Part shown: positions 42,474-50,184 of the stretch, in pieces | Layout: the number at the start of each line of letters is the position of its first letter | Position numbering within the stretch: position 1 is the stretch's first letter | NCBI RefSeq assembly: GCF_001486505.1 | Contig: NZ_LN909063.1 | Span: 62,001 to 126,000, forward strand | Direction of reading: 5' to 3' | Origin: Paenibacillus rubinfantis | Lineage (GTDB): Bacteria > Bacillota > Bacilli > Paenibacillales > Paenibacillaceae | DNA: 64,000 nucleotides | Notes under the pieces: generated by a model | The model's input: the letters and a program-made list of their open reading frames with translations, nothing else | Told to the model about the DNA's origin: nothing | Databases searched by the model: none | Made by a program: the position numbers and the translations under genes

Positions 42474-43022
42474 ATGAAAACTTTAAGCAGAGAACTTATT
42501 TTGGAAACCGCACATCGAATGGTTGTTGAACACGGGATGGAGAAAGTGAATCTGTCCAAAGTCGGCTCTGAGCTCGGGACGACGCATGCTGCGATCTACA
42601 AGTATTTTTCCGGTAAGGAAGAACTGTGGACTGAGCTTGCGCTGTCCTGGTTGGACCATGAACTGGCACGGCTATTTCCATTTGACACGGGCATGTACTC
42701 GTCCAAGAAGGAGATCGTTCATGAATGGCTATGGGTATTAAGTCAATCAAAATATGAAGCCTATGTTCGCGAGCCTGAAATGTTTAAGTTATATACAACC
42801 TACATCGATCAAAATCCGGCAACTCTCGTTCGGCACATCGGTGATTTGTTGCGCAGCCTTAAGGCGGCGAGCGGCATTGAAGACATGGGACGGCTGCAGG
42901 CTATTCTGCTGGCCTTTTCTTATTTTTCCTCGCCAGCTCATGCAGACAATTGGTCGCGTATGGATTTCAAGGCGGAATTCGAGGGTGTCTGGAAGCTAAT
43001 CGAGGCGGGAATCGAGGGATGA
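42474..43022 (+). CDS. TetR-family regulator, probably leaderless
   Basis: A 182-residue regulator beginning MKTLSRELILETAHRMVVEH. The helix-turn-helix reads VNLSKVGSELGTTHAAIYKY, then FSGKEELWTELA. It carries a TetR_C_33-like ligand domain. No ribosome site exists because the -10 box sits six bases before ATG. Two GTTAC-N14-GTAAC operators in the divergent gap suggest it represses both itself and the SDR gene. Confidence 0.9.
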   Translation: MKTLSRELILETAHRMVVEHGMEKVNLSKVGSELGTTHAAIYKYFSGKEELWTELALSWLDHELARLFPFDTGMYSSKKEIVHEWLWVLSQSKYEAYVREPEMFKLYTTYIDQNPATLVRHIGDLLRSLKAASGIEDMGRLQAILLAFSYFSSPAHADNWSRMDFKAEFEGVWKLIEAGIEG

Positions 43023-43111
43023 AGTGACCAAAACCGATCGGATCCAATCGACGATTCGGTCGCGGATCCGAACGGCAATGGTCACGAGAGTTATGATGTT
43101 GACGGCTATTT

Positions 43112-43588
43112 TCATTTAGGATGAACAGCTATAAACTCGTCAATCGTTTCAGGCGTATGTTTACCTTCTTTTCCTCGGAAAAGGTCAATATTCACGGTAA
43201 CATCCATACAGCCGAGATAGGTTCCGTTTTTATCCCGAACAGCCATGAATTTTTGATAAATTTGGCCGGATTCCCCAGATCGTTTGGGGAACCAAAATTC
43301 CCATTCATCGCGTGCTCCTGAACGAAAGTCATTCAACAATTTTTCAACGTGATGGGCCACTTTGGGGTGAAGCTCAAGCACATGGCGACCAATGGCTTCT
43401 TTACGACGGCCATGGATACGGTTTGGATTATTGGAATACCAGCGAAAAATATCGTTAGCATCGCAAAACCCCATTTCAAACGGTAATAGATTAATTATTG
43501 AATCCAAAGTGCTTGCTTGAATCGCACCCGTTTCAAAATTTATGACAGCATCAGGACTAATTAGTTCTGATAGTTTTTCTGTAGACAT
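43112..43588 (-). CDS. PAS-domain protein (PAS_10/DUF438-like)
   Basis: A 158-residue single-domain protein. The PAS fold spans about 30-140: LPFEMGFCDANDIFRWYSNN, then HVLELHPKVAHHVEKLLNDF, YQKFMAVRDKNGTYLGCMDV. This is the C-terminal PAS_10 domain of DUF438 proteins, here free-standing and without the hemerythrin-like partner. A TGTGA-N6-TCACA box lies 80 bp upstream, suggesting control by an Fnr/Crp-type regulator and a role in redox or anaerobic signalling, which is inference. Confidence 0.8.
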   Translation of the reverse strand: MSTEKLSELISPDAVINFETGAIQASTLDSIINLLPFEMGFCDANDIFRWYSNNPNRIHGRRKEAIGRHVLELHPKVAHHVEKLLNDFRSGARDEWEFWFPKRSGESGQIYQKFMAVRDKNGTYLGCMDVTVNIDLFRGKEGKHTPETIDEFIAVHPK

Positions 43589-43667
43589 GCAAAAGCCTCC
43601 TTTATGGAATCTCCCTTAAGGGGATGCATCTAATAGTTAATAATGATAGCATTAATCATCATCCGAA

Positions 43668-43685
43668 TTGTGATTCGATTCACAA
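43668..43685. promoter_or_regulatory. Fnr/Crp-type box upstream of the PAS gene
   Basis: TTGTGATTCGATTCACAA contains the exact TGTGA-N6-TCACA consensus recognised by Crp/Fnr-family proteins. Its centre is 88 bp before the PAS start, suitable for activation at about -41. Confidence 0.6.
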
Positions 43686-43691
43686 TAATTG

Positions 43692-43725
43692 CGAAAAGAA
43701 ACGCCGGGAAAGGGCCCGGCGTCTT
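43692..43725 (-). terminator. Terminator after the rhodanese gene
   Basis: ACGCCGGG pairs with CCCGGCGT around a 6-base loop; on the minus strand it is followed by TTTCTTTTCG. Confidence 0.75.
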
Positions 43726-43751
43726 CCAAATAGGAGTGCGTGTGCATTGAA

Positions 43752-44144
43752 TTAACATCCACAATGATCAGATATTTGATCCACCTTTGTTGTGTCTGAG
43801 ACAGGGAAGTTCATTTCTTGCCATGCCGCAATTCCTCCGGTCAACTCCTTAACTGTATAACCTTGTTCCAACAAAGACTTTGCTACTTTGGCCGCAGTAT
43901 TGCACCAGACATCCCAGCAGTAAACGATAATTTCCTTATCCTTGGGTATTTCATTTACTCGGTTTGCCAATTCTTGTTCAGGTATAACATGAGCATCCTG
44001 AATGGTTGTACTTCTCACATGAGTTGGACCATTTCTAACATCGATCAAGAAGTATTTCTCCGGATCCGCTTGCTTGGATCTCATATAATCCATAGGGCTT
44101 ATAGTTGCTTCAAGCCGTGCATTAAAATAATCAAGTGCATTCAT
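43752..44144 (-). CDS. Rhodanese-like sulfurtransferase-domain protein
   Basis: A 130-residue single rhodanese domain. FLIDVRNGPTHVRSTTI and HVIPEQEL are typical, and the active-site loop YCWDVWCNTAAKVAKSLLEQ supplies Cys. The protein ends DHCGC. I start at MNALDYF, after CGGAG; an upstream ATG at 44180 overlaps the MarR gene. It is co-transcribed with the MarR regulator just upstream (20 bp). Likely handles persulfide sulfur or binds metal; role inferred. Confidence 0.85.
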   Translation of the reverse strand: MNALDYFNARLEATISPMDYMRSKQADPEKYFLIDVRNGPTHVRSTTIQDAHVIPEQELANRVNEIPKDKEIIVYCWDVWCNTAAKVAKSLLEQGYTVKELTGGIAAWQEMNFPVSDTTKVDQISDHCGC

Positions 44145-44164
44145 CTTCTCGACACTCCGTTTCT

Positions 44165-44602
44165 TTATAGTGATTTCCAAACTTTAACAAGCAAATCTTT
44201 AAGGATTTGCTTCTCTTGCAGAGTTAAAGGGGCTAGAACGCCTAATTCAATATGGCTTAAAAACTCCCAACGTGAATCCAATACTTCATTTCCCTTGTCA
44301 GTAATCAAAAGACTATAGGATCTTCGATCCGTAGGGTTTTTTGCTCGCTCTACAAATCCTAAAGATTCCAAATGGTCAATGTGGCTTACCATCGTAGTCC
44401 TGTCGATTTGTAGGTTGTCTGAGATGTCCTTTTGCGACGAATGAGGGTTTTCCTGGATAAATAAAAGCACCCCATATTGTCTTGCATTAATATGAAAGGG
44501 GAGCAGTCCTTCCGCAAACTTGTTTTCCATTTGTTGCAGAACTTTTCCAAGCAGAAAACCATAAGATTGATTCCATTTGTTCAACCTAATAATCACCACC
44601 AT
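44165..44602 (-). CDS. MarR-family regulator
   Basis: A 145-residue winged-helix regulator. SQKDISDNLQIDRTTMVSHI is the recognition helix and AKNPTDRRSYSLLITDKGNE the wing. It probably controls itself and the rhodanese gene. A 17-bp palindrome AATCAG-N5-CTGATT (44624) precedes the gene. Ligand unknown. Confidence 0.92.
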   Translation of the reverse strand: MVVIIRLNKWNQSYGFLLGKVLQQMENKFAEGLLPFHINARQYGVLLFIQENPHSSQKDISDNLQIDRTTMVSHIDHLESLGFVERAKNPTDRRSYSLLITDKGNEVLDSRWEFLSHIELGVLAPLTLQEKQILKDLLVKVWKSL

Positions 44603-44623
44603 AAATAATCTGTTTATTATATA

Positions 44624-44640
44624 ATCAGCATAACTGATTA
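44624..44640. promoter_or_regulatory. MarR-type operator
   Basis: AATCAGCATAACTGATT is a perfect palindrome 22 bp upstream of the marR start, adjoining a TATAAT on the minus strand. Confidence 0.65.
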
Positions 44641-44735
44641 ATTTGCGAATAGCAAGTGTTTATGGAAAAGACGTTTTGTGATAAACCGGGGCCGCTTAAT
44701 TCGAGCGCACTTGGAAGTATATCAGGCCAGCACGG

Positions 44736-44753
44736 GAACCCTATCATAAAAAA
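44736..44753 (+). other. rlmH-end-like attachment site 6 (distal boundary candidate)
   Basis: GAACCCTATCATAAAAAA matches site 1 at 14 of 18 bases, the first 14 with a single mismatch. Similarity extends on both sides (GG before, ACGGCAAAAA after against ACGGCGAAAAA at rlmH). The frame codes E-P-Y-H-K-K. The right part also forms the T-tract of the terminator at 44756. Confidence 0.6.
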
Positions 44754-44755
44754 CG

Positions 44756-44787
44756 GCAAAAAAAAGGGAGTGTCCACACACTCCCTT
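44756..44787 (-). terminator. Terminator of the pyridoxamine-oxidase-like gene
   Basis: Perfect stem AAGGGAGTGT / ACACTCCCTT with CCAC loop; minus strand continues TTTTTTTGCCG. Confidence 0.85.
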
Positions 44788-44819
44788 CGAGCTAATAGGG
44801 TCTGTTATCAAATGTCTAC

Positions 44820-45290
44820 TTAATTTACCGTCTTATTGACAAAATCAATCTCCGTTCGGATCCCTTTATGGGCGTCATTCCACAGGCCCTTTGTCAGGCG
44901 GATACGCAGCAGGCAGGTGTTAGGGTCATCGTCGTTATTGGCTTCGTTGTACCACGTAGCGAATATTGTGCGCAGCTTTGTCATCATCTCCGCATTTTTC
45001 TCGTCACATACCCAGCCCAGGTTTTCACCAATCCCATCAGCCGTAAAGTTCTCGACGATAATACAAATGGCAACTTCGGGGTTTTGGGCGATCTGCTGCA
45101 TCTTGTTTGAGGTCGCGTAGGTAACGGTGAAGAACGCACCGTCCTCATAATAGGCGTCTACAATGCGAGCGGCGGGACGGCTGTTGCCATTAGCCCCGGG
45201 TTCCAGTGCGATGGTAGACAGAGAGATCAGGCAGTCCTTGTTACCCACTTGTTCTTCCAGCAACTTCATGGCTTCATCGTACTTGCTCAT
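44820..45290 (-). CDS. Pyridoxamine 5'-phosphate oxidase-like FMN-binding protein
   Basis: A 156-residue split-barrel flavoprotein. It opens with MSKYDEAMKLLEEQVGNKDC; RPAARIVDAYYEDGAFFTVT and NKMQQIAQNPEVAICIIVEN are typical of the family. It is too divergent to be PdxH; likely a general-stress or F420/FMN-type reductase with unknown substrate. Start preceded by TAGGAGGTAATAG. No obvious operon partner. Confidence 0.85.
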   Translation of the reverse strand: MSKYDEAMKLLEEQVGNKDCLISLSTIALEPGANGNSRPAARIVDAYYEDGAFFTVTYATSNKMQQIAQNPEVAICIIVENFTADGIGENLGWVCDEKNAEMMTKLRTIFATWYNEANNDDDPNTCLLRIRLTKGLWNDAHKGIRTEIDFVNKTVN

Positions 45291-45715
45291 TCTATTACCT
45301 CCTAAAGTAGGGTAAGATATACAATATTAACTTAGCATTGTAAAATTCTAGTGCATGTGAAAAATAACACGAAAACATCCTAAGTCGCCATTTTTGCTGG
45401 TCATCCGCAACAACGCAAAGAAGACGCCGGGCACCTCCCCCGGTGTCTTCTCTTTTTCATCCAAGTCCTAAAGAGCAACTCCACGTTGGCTTTACCGATC
45501 CCTGCTGATGCTCAGGTGACCAAGACAACCCTTTGATTATTCATGTAACAGTTCATCCCCTCTGAACCTTCGTCTTTTAAGTGACGTAACGTCACGTTAC
45601 TTAATCGCAGTTATAATTGGCGATGGGAAGAGAAGCAAGGGTTATTTGCTATATGAATTCGTTGCCTATACGGCCAGCTATTTGAATAGCAAGTGATTAA
45701 ACGGAGGGTAACCTT
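45291..45715. other. 425-bp intergenic region
   Basis: It contains the promoter side of the oxidase gene, an isolated terminator at 45420, a palindrome TGACGTAACGTCA (about 45581-45593) that may be an operator, and the leader of the DUF1905 gene. I see no gene. Confidence 0.5.
45420..45457 (+). terminator. Isolated rho-independent terminator
   Basis: GAAGACGCCGGG pairs with CCCGGTGTCTTC around a short loop, then TCTTTTT. No plus-strand gene lies immediately upstream, so it may be the scar of a lost gene. Its core resembles the terminator at 43692. Confidence 0.75.
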
Positions 45716-46165
45716 ATGAAATTTAAAGCGACGCTTCAACTCAGCCGGAAAACTGCGACCGGCATTGAAGTCCCGGAAGGAATTGTGGAGGCGCTCGGAG
45801 GAGGCAAGAAGCCGGCTGTTAAAGTGACGCTTGGTGCTTATACCTACCGCAGCACGATTGGGACGATGGGTGGAAAATTCATGCTGCCGGTTAGTAAGGA
45901 GCATCGCGAAGCGGCGGGCCTTCAGGCGGGTGATGAAATCGAGGTTGAGCTTGAACTTGACACCACGCCACGTGAGTTAAGCGTGCCAAATGATTTCGAG
46001 GAGGCCCTAAATTCATATGAAGAGGCCAAGACATTTTTCGAAGGCTTATCCTATAGCAACAAGCGCCGGTTCGTATTGAATATTGAGGGGGCCAAAAGCC
46101 CCGAAACCAGACAGCGGCGTATTGCAAAATCCATCGAATTGCTGCGCGAAGGCAAGCTACAATGA
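45716..46165 (+). CDS. DUF1905 / YdeI (OmdA)-type protein
   Basis: A 149-residue protein. The N-terminal about 95 residues are a DUF1905 double-psi-barrel-like domain (MKFKATLQLSRKTATGIEVP); the C-terminal part (FEGLSYSNKRRFVLNIEGAK, then RRIAKSIELL) matches the YdeI/OmpD-associated bacteriocin-protection helix bundle. GGAGGGTAACC precedes the ATG. Function not established. Confidence 0.85.
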   Translation: MKFKATLQLSRKTATGIEVPEGIVEALGGGKKPAVKVTLGAYTYRSTIGTMGGKFMLPVSKEHREAAGLQAGDEIEVELELDTTPRELSVPNDFEEALNSYEEAKTFFEGLSYSNKRRFVLNIEGAKSPETRQRRIAKSIELLREGKLQ

Positions 46166-46187
46166 AAGAGGATAGGGTGTGATTTGA

Positions 46188-46776
46188 ATGCAACCGAGTC
46201 GTATACCGGACCTTTCAAGAAGGCCTTTTAGCCTAAGAATAGAGCGGATGGCCTTTCTCGATGTACTTGTCAATAATGCGGGCATCTCGCATGCCGGAAA
46301 GCCGGGCAAGTCGCTAGAGGAGGTAGTAAAGGATAGCCTTCCAAGTATTGTGAAGCTCGATGAAGTGCGAGCTGTGTTCGAGACGAACGTATTTGGCGTA
46401 ATCGCCGTTACCCAAGCGATGTTGCCGCTCCTACGTGAAGCACCGGCAGGAAGGATCGTCAACATATCGAGCGAATCCGGATCCCTTACGACCAACTCGG
46501 ATCCGAATTTTCCGCATCGCTCGGTTTTCACCGCAACTTACAGCCCTTCCAAAGCGGCTCATAATGCTGTAACCCTTGCCTTTGCCCATTGAACTGGAGT
46601 CGACAGGCATCAAGGTAAATGCGGCATGTCCGGGCTTTACAGGGACGGATTTTAATAACTTCGCGGGGACTCGAACTGTCGAACAGGCCGCACATGAACC
46701 GGTGCGCCTCGCGCTCCTTGACGAGAATGGCCCAACGGGCACATTTTCAAACGTGTATGGTCCGCTTCCCTGGTGA
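46188..46776 (+). pseudogene. Degenerate short-chain dehydrogenase gene
   Basis: Reads LDVLVNNAGISHAGKPGKSL, IVNISSES, and YSPSKAAHNAVTLAFA in one frame, then ESTGIKVNAACPGFTGTDFN in the next. The Rossmann glycine loop is missing, and one extra T at 46589-46590 (CATTGAACTG for CATGAACTG) shifts the frame. Both defects indicate an inactive gene. Confidence 0.8.
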
Positions 46777-46806
46777 TAAACGACCCTCCCAAATGAGTGA
46801 GTCAAA

Positions 46807-46858
46807 AAAGCAACAAGCATTAGAGACGTTAATCGTTCTCTAATGCTTGTTTGCTTTT
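46807..46858. terminator. Bidirectional hairpin between SDR remnant and AraC gene
   Basis: Arms of about 17 bp, CAAGCATTAGAGA(A) against TCTCTAATGCTTG, flanked by AAAGCAA and TTTGCTTTT; it overlaps the stop of the AraC gene. Confidence 0.75.
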
Positions 46859-47830
46859 GGATGAGCTGAGAAGCTGTTGAATATCTAACATGGGAGGTCT
46901 CCCATATTTACGGGCGTATTCTCGGCTAAACTGGGAGGGGCTTTCATAACCTACCCGGAACGCGGCGTCGGAGGCTTGCAACGATTCCGTTAACATTAAT
47001 CGCCGAGCTTCCTGCAGACGAATCACTTTCTGATATTGCAACGGACTCATTGTCGTGACACGCTTGAAATGTTTATGAAATGCCGATGTGCTCATATTCA
47101 CGGACTTGGCCAGCTGCTCTATGACAAGGGGTTGATGATATTGCTCGGTGATCCGTCGGATGGCTTGAGCTATTCTGTGCGCATGGCTGCCGATGATCGC
47201 GAATTGGTGAAAATGTTTACCGTGTTCGCCTTCGAGAACGCGATATAGAATTTCCCGGAGAACGAGAGGGGCCAAAACAGGAATGTCCCGTGGTTTGTCC
47301 AGCAACTGCAGGAGCCGCACGATCGCTTGGAGTAAGTCTTGAGACGTCTGGGATATCGTTATCCCTGGTAACGTTTCATCGGGAATCAACAGGGAGTCCC
47401 CCATTCCTTTTACCATATCCAGGATAACATCGGTATCAAAGCTTAGCTTTACGCCTAAAAATGGAGTTTCAAGCGACGCCTCGGTGATTCTGCCTTTAAT
47501 GGGCAGTTCGACAGAAGTGACCAGGTAAGTGGATGGATCGTAACGGTAGGTTTCATTGGATAGCGTTGCTGTTTTGGCTCCTTGGGCAATGACACAAATG
47601 GATGGCTTATATACCGACTCTAAGGGTTCTGCCAGCTCCGTAGCATGCATGAGCTGTAAAGAAGGTACCCGCGTAGAATGCGTACCGCCCGAGGGGGCAT
47701 GGCGACGTATCAAACTAACCATTTGCTGCAAAGGTTGCTGAATATGCAGTGATTCCTCCAAATCAGAAGGCTCCTTTCCCGTAAGGTGCGGTTTGCTGTA
47801 TATATTAACGATCGGAAGAGAAATAGGCAA
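46829..47830 (-). CDS. AraC-family regulator with AraC_N (cupin_6-like) domain
   Basis: A 333-residue regulator. Residues about 50-200 form the AraC_N effector domain (PSLQLMHATELAEPLESVYK, then PSICVIAQGAK). The C-terminal AraC domain includes IEQLAKSVNMSTSAFHKHFK and VGYESPSQFSREYARKYG. It is divergent from the FabG-like SDR gene at 47939, a common regulator/oxidoreductase pairing. The first about 35 residues may be dispensable if translation starts further in. Confidence 0.9.
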   Translation of the reverse strand: MPISLPIVNIYSKPHLTGKEPSDLEESLHIQQPLQQMVSLIRRHAPSGGTHSTRVPSLQLMHATELAEPLESVYKPSICVIAQGAKTATLSNETYRYDPSTYLVTSVELPIKGRITEASLETPFLGVKLSFDTDVILDMVKGMGDSLLIPDETLPGITISQTSQDLLQAIVRLLQLLDKPRDIPVLAPLVLREILYRVLEGEHGKHFHQFAIIGSHAHRIAQAIRRITEQYHQPLVIEQLAKSVNMSTSAFHKHFKRVTTMSPLQYQKVIRLQEARRLMLTESLQASDAAFRVGYESPSQFSREYARKYGRPPMLDIQQLLSSSKSKQALEND

Positions 47831-47938
47831 GAAGTGAATAGGTATGATGTAACGGGATGATGCAGATATGGATTACAATGCAGGTATAAGGTTGCTAGAT
47901 CATCCTACGGCCTAAGCGAGGATAAGGGAGAGATATAG

Positions 47939-48676
47939 ATGAGTTTGAGTGGAAAAGTGGCTATCGTCACAGGTGCGTCCCGGGGCATCGGGAGGCAAGT
48001 GGCGATTCAATTGGCACGGTCAGGTATAAAAGTGGTCGTTAATTATTCCTCCAACCAAGAGAAAGCCGACGAGGTCGTCCAAATCATTGAGACGCTTGGC
48101 GGCGAAGCGATAGCCGTTCGAGGCGACGTAAGTAAAGTGAGCGAAGTCGAAGCCTTATTTTCGGCGGCTCTTGAGCAATTCGGAGGTATAGATATATTGG
48201 TGAACAATGCCGGCGCTATGTTCAATGCGGCTATCCCGGACGTAACCGAGGAGATGTTTGATCGGCAATTTAATATTAACGTAAAAGGAACCTACTTCGC
48301 TTGCCAACAAGCGATGAAGCACATGAGAAAAGGCGGATCGATTATCAACCTCTCGACCTCGGTGTCGGGCGCCATGCTGCCGACTTATAGCGTCTATGCC
48401 GCAACCAAAGGTGCCGTGGAGCAGTTAACCCGCCAATTAGCCAAAGAATTCGGGACGAAGGATATCATCATGAATTGCATCGCGCCTGGGCAAGTATCAA
48501 CCGAGTTATTCCTGGAAGGGAAGTCGGAGGAGTTGATTGACTCCTATCGTCGAATGAATGCCTTTGGGCGGCTTGGAGAACCGGAGGACATTGCCAATGC
48601 GATCGAGTTGCTCATCAGTGACAAGGCCCGTTGGATCACAGGGCAGACGATCCGCGTAAACGGCGGGTTCAATTGA
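47939..48676 (+). CDS. Short-chain dehydrogenase (FabG-like)
   Basis: A 245-residue classical SDR. TGASRGIGRQVAIQL, NNAGAMFNAAI, INLSTSVSG and YAATKGAVEQLTRQLAKEFG give the cofactor loop and the Ser-Tyr-Lys triad; the C-terminus ITGQTIRVNGGFN is typical of FabG/glucose-dehydrogenase types. NADPH preference is suggested by the basic residues after strand 2. Divergent from the AraC_N regulator. Confidence 0.93.
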   Translation: MSLSGKVAIVTGASRGIGRQVAIQLARSGIKVVVNYSSNQEKADEVVQIIETLGGEAIAVRGDVSKVSEVEALFSAALEQFGGIDILVNNAGAMFNAAIPDVTEEMFDRQFNINVKGTYFACQQAMKHMRKGGSIINLSTSVSGAMLPTYSVYAATKGAVEQLTRQLAKEFGTKDIIMNCIAPGQVSTELFLEGKSEELIDSYRRMNAFGRLGEPEDIANAIELLISDKARWITGQTIRVNGGFN

Positions 48677-48694
48677 ATCGTCAAGTTAGAGGGG

Positions 48695-48727
48695 GAGAAG
48701 GGTCATCTTTCTCCTCTTTTTTTAATT
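48695..48727 (+). terminator. Terminator of the SDR gene
   Basis: GGGGGAGAA(GG) pairs with (TC)TTTCTCCTC, followed by TTTTTTT. Confidence 0.7.
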
Positions 48728-48802
48728 TCGGAATCATCAGGATGCAGCCATTGACCCTGGACCTTACTCCAATGTTATGATCGAACTGGAAAGGGGGCTA
48801 AT

Positions 48803-49240
48803 ATGAAAATCAAGGATTTTGCGAGCAAATATCAAGTTCAAACGGATACCCTTCGTTATTATGAGAAAGAGAACTTATTAAACCCCATTCGCCGGGAAAA
48901 CGGGTATCGGGAATATGATGATGCCTGTGAAAAACAGATCCAGCTGATCATCGTATTAAAGCAATTAGGCTTTACCATAAAAGAAATTCAGCAGTTATTT
49001 CAATTACGAGTCATTCCATCCCTATCAACTGAGTGTAAGGATACAACCGTATCGTTATTGAATCAGAAAATCAGGAGACTCGAGGAGAAAATCCAGTTTT
49101 ACCAACGCGCATTAAAAGTAGTGCAAACCATGAAGGTACTTGCCAGCGAAGTGGAGTATCTAGAAAACATAGACGATATTCAAGAGCGATTGCTTAGTTT
49201 ATTTCAACAGGATTTGGAGGAGAGAGAGGATGACGAATAA
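48803..49240 (+). CDS. MerR-family regulator
   Basis: A 145-residue regulator with winged helix (IKDFASKYQVQTDTLRYYEK, then ENLLNPIRRENGYREYDD) and coiled-coil. Not a metal-loop type. GAAAGGGGGC precedes the ATG. It overlaps the next gene by 11 bases, so the two are translationally coupled. Function of the pair unknown. Confidence 0.9.
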   Translation: MKIKDFASKYQVQTDTLRYYEKENLLNPIRRENGYREYDDACEKQIQLIIVLKQLGFTIKEIQQLFQLRVIPSLSTECKDTTVSLLNQKIRRLEEKIQFYQRALKVVQTMKVLASEVEYLENIDDIQERLLSLFQQDLEEREDDE

Positions 49241-49583
49241 ACAAATTATCCATGTTGAATATGCCCTTGCCTTTGTGCTTGCCTTATTGACTTACCTGCA
49301 TCTCCACTTTCCGATATGGTGGTTTGTGGCTCTTTTGTTCGTGCCGGATCTTACTATGTTGGGTTTCACCATAAATAAGAAAATAGGCGCGATGGTTTAC
49401 AATCTCGGTCATACCCTGATTTTTCCGCTGCTCCTCGCTTTAGGTTATTTATATTGGTCAAACGACGATTTGCTCTTAGGGTCGATGATCTGGATCGCTC
49501 ATATCTGTATGGATCGAGCCATTGGTGCGGGGCTGAAATATCCGGATTCTTCATTTAGGAACACCCATCTCCAGAAGCTTTAA
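49230..49583 (+). CDS. DUF4260 small membrane protein
   Basis: A 117-residue protein with three to four predicted membrane helices (IIHVEYALAFVLALLTYLHL; FALLFVPDLTMLGF-like; LIFPLLLALGYLYW) and the C-terminal MDRAIGAGLKYPDSSFRNTH, which is typical of DUF4260. Overlaps the merR gene by 11 bases. Role unknown. Confidence 0.8.
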   Translation: MTNKQIIHVEYALAFVLALLTYLHLHFPIWWFVALLFVPDLTMLGFTINKKIGAMVYNLGHTLIFPLLLALGYLYWSNDDLLLGSMIWIAHICMDRAIGAGLKYPDSSFRNTHLQKL

Positions 49584-49652
49584 CGAATACCTGGGGAACA
49601 TATCCGCTTCACCTCAAATATGATGAGTCTAGAAATCGAATGAGGTGAGCAA

Positions 49653-50096
49653 ATGGCAGTCGTAAAATCCAGGCAACAGGATATCGATATGTTGGCAAGG
49701 TTGCTCCGCGCTGAGGCGGAGGCCGAAGGCGAAATGGGCATGCTCCATGTTGGAGCTGTGGGAATTAATCGAATCAGAGCGAACTGTTCCGACTTTACAG
49801 GAATCCGGACCATTCCCCAAATGATTAACCAGCCGCATGCGTTCGAAGCGCTGCATCATGGGATGTACTATCAAAAAGCAAGAGATAGAGAACGCCGTCT
49901 GGCGCAACGGGTTGTGAATGGGGAGCGGAGTTGGCCCGCCAAATTTTCGCTATGGTATTTCCGCCCAGGATCGTATGACAATCCCGGCCCCTGTCCGCCA
50001 ACTTGGTATAACCAGCCGTTTGTAGGTCGATGGAAGAAACATTGTTTCTATGAACCGACTGCGGAAGAATGCGCAAGTGTATACAGTACGTTTTAA
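49653..50096 (+). CDS. SleB/CwlJ-type cell-wall hydrolase
   Basis: A 147-residue Hydrolase_2 domain protein without signal peptide, like CwlJ. LARLLRAEAEAEGEMGMLHV carries the catalytic Glu; GAVGINRIRANCSDF and WYFRPGSYDNPGPCPPTWYN follow. Enzymes of this group are spore-cortex-lytic hydrolases acting at germination. GAGGTGAGC precedes the ATG. The relation suggests a spore-forming host. Confidence 0.88.
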   Translation: MAVVKSRQQDIDMLARLLRAEAEAEGEMGMLHVGAVGINRIRANCSDFTGIRTIPQMINQPHAFEALHHGMYYQKARDRERRLAQRVVNGERSWPAKFSLWYFRPGSYDNPGPCPPTWYNQPFVGRWKKHCFYEPTAEECASVYSTF

Positions 50097-50108
50097 AATT
50101 AGTTAGCA

Positions 50109-50153
50109 AAAAGACAGTTAGGGCACACGGAGTAGCCCTAACTGTCTTTTTTT
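50109..50153. terminator. Bidirectional terminator between hydrolase and glycosylase genes
   Basis: Arms AAAGACAGTTAGGGC / GCCCTAACTGTCTTT, a 10-base loop, then TTTT; A-rich on the other side. Confidence 0.88.
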
Positions 50154-50184
50154 CAGGGACGGCCTGCGTTTTGCCAGTTGCCGC

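Noticed and set aside
18708..44735. Search for ccrA/ccrB/ccrC-type recombinase, integrase or transposase genes
   Set aside because: None of the open frames shows serine- or tyrosine-recombinase or DDE-transposase motifs, so no mobile-element enzyme is annotated.
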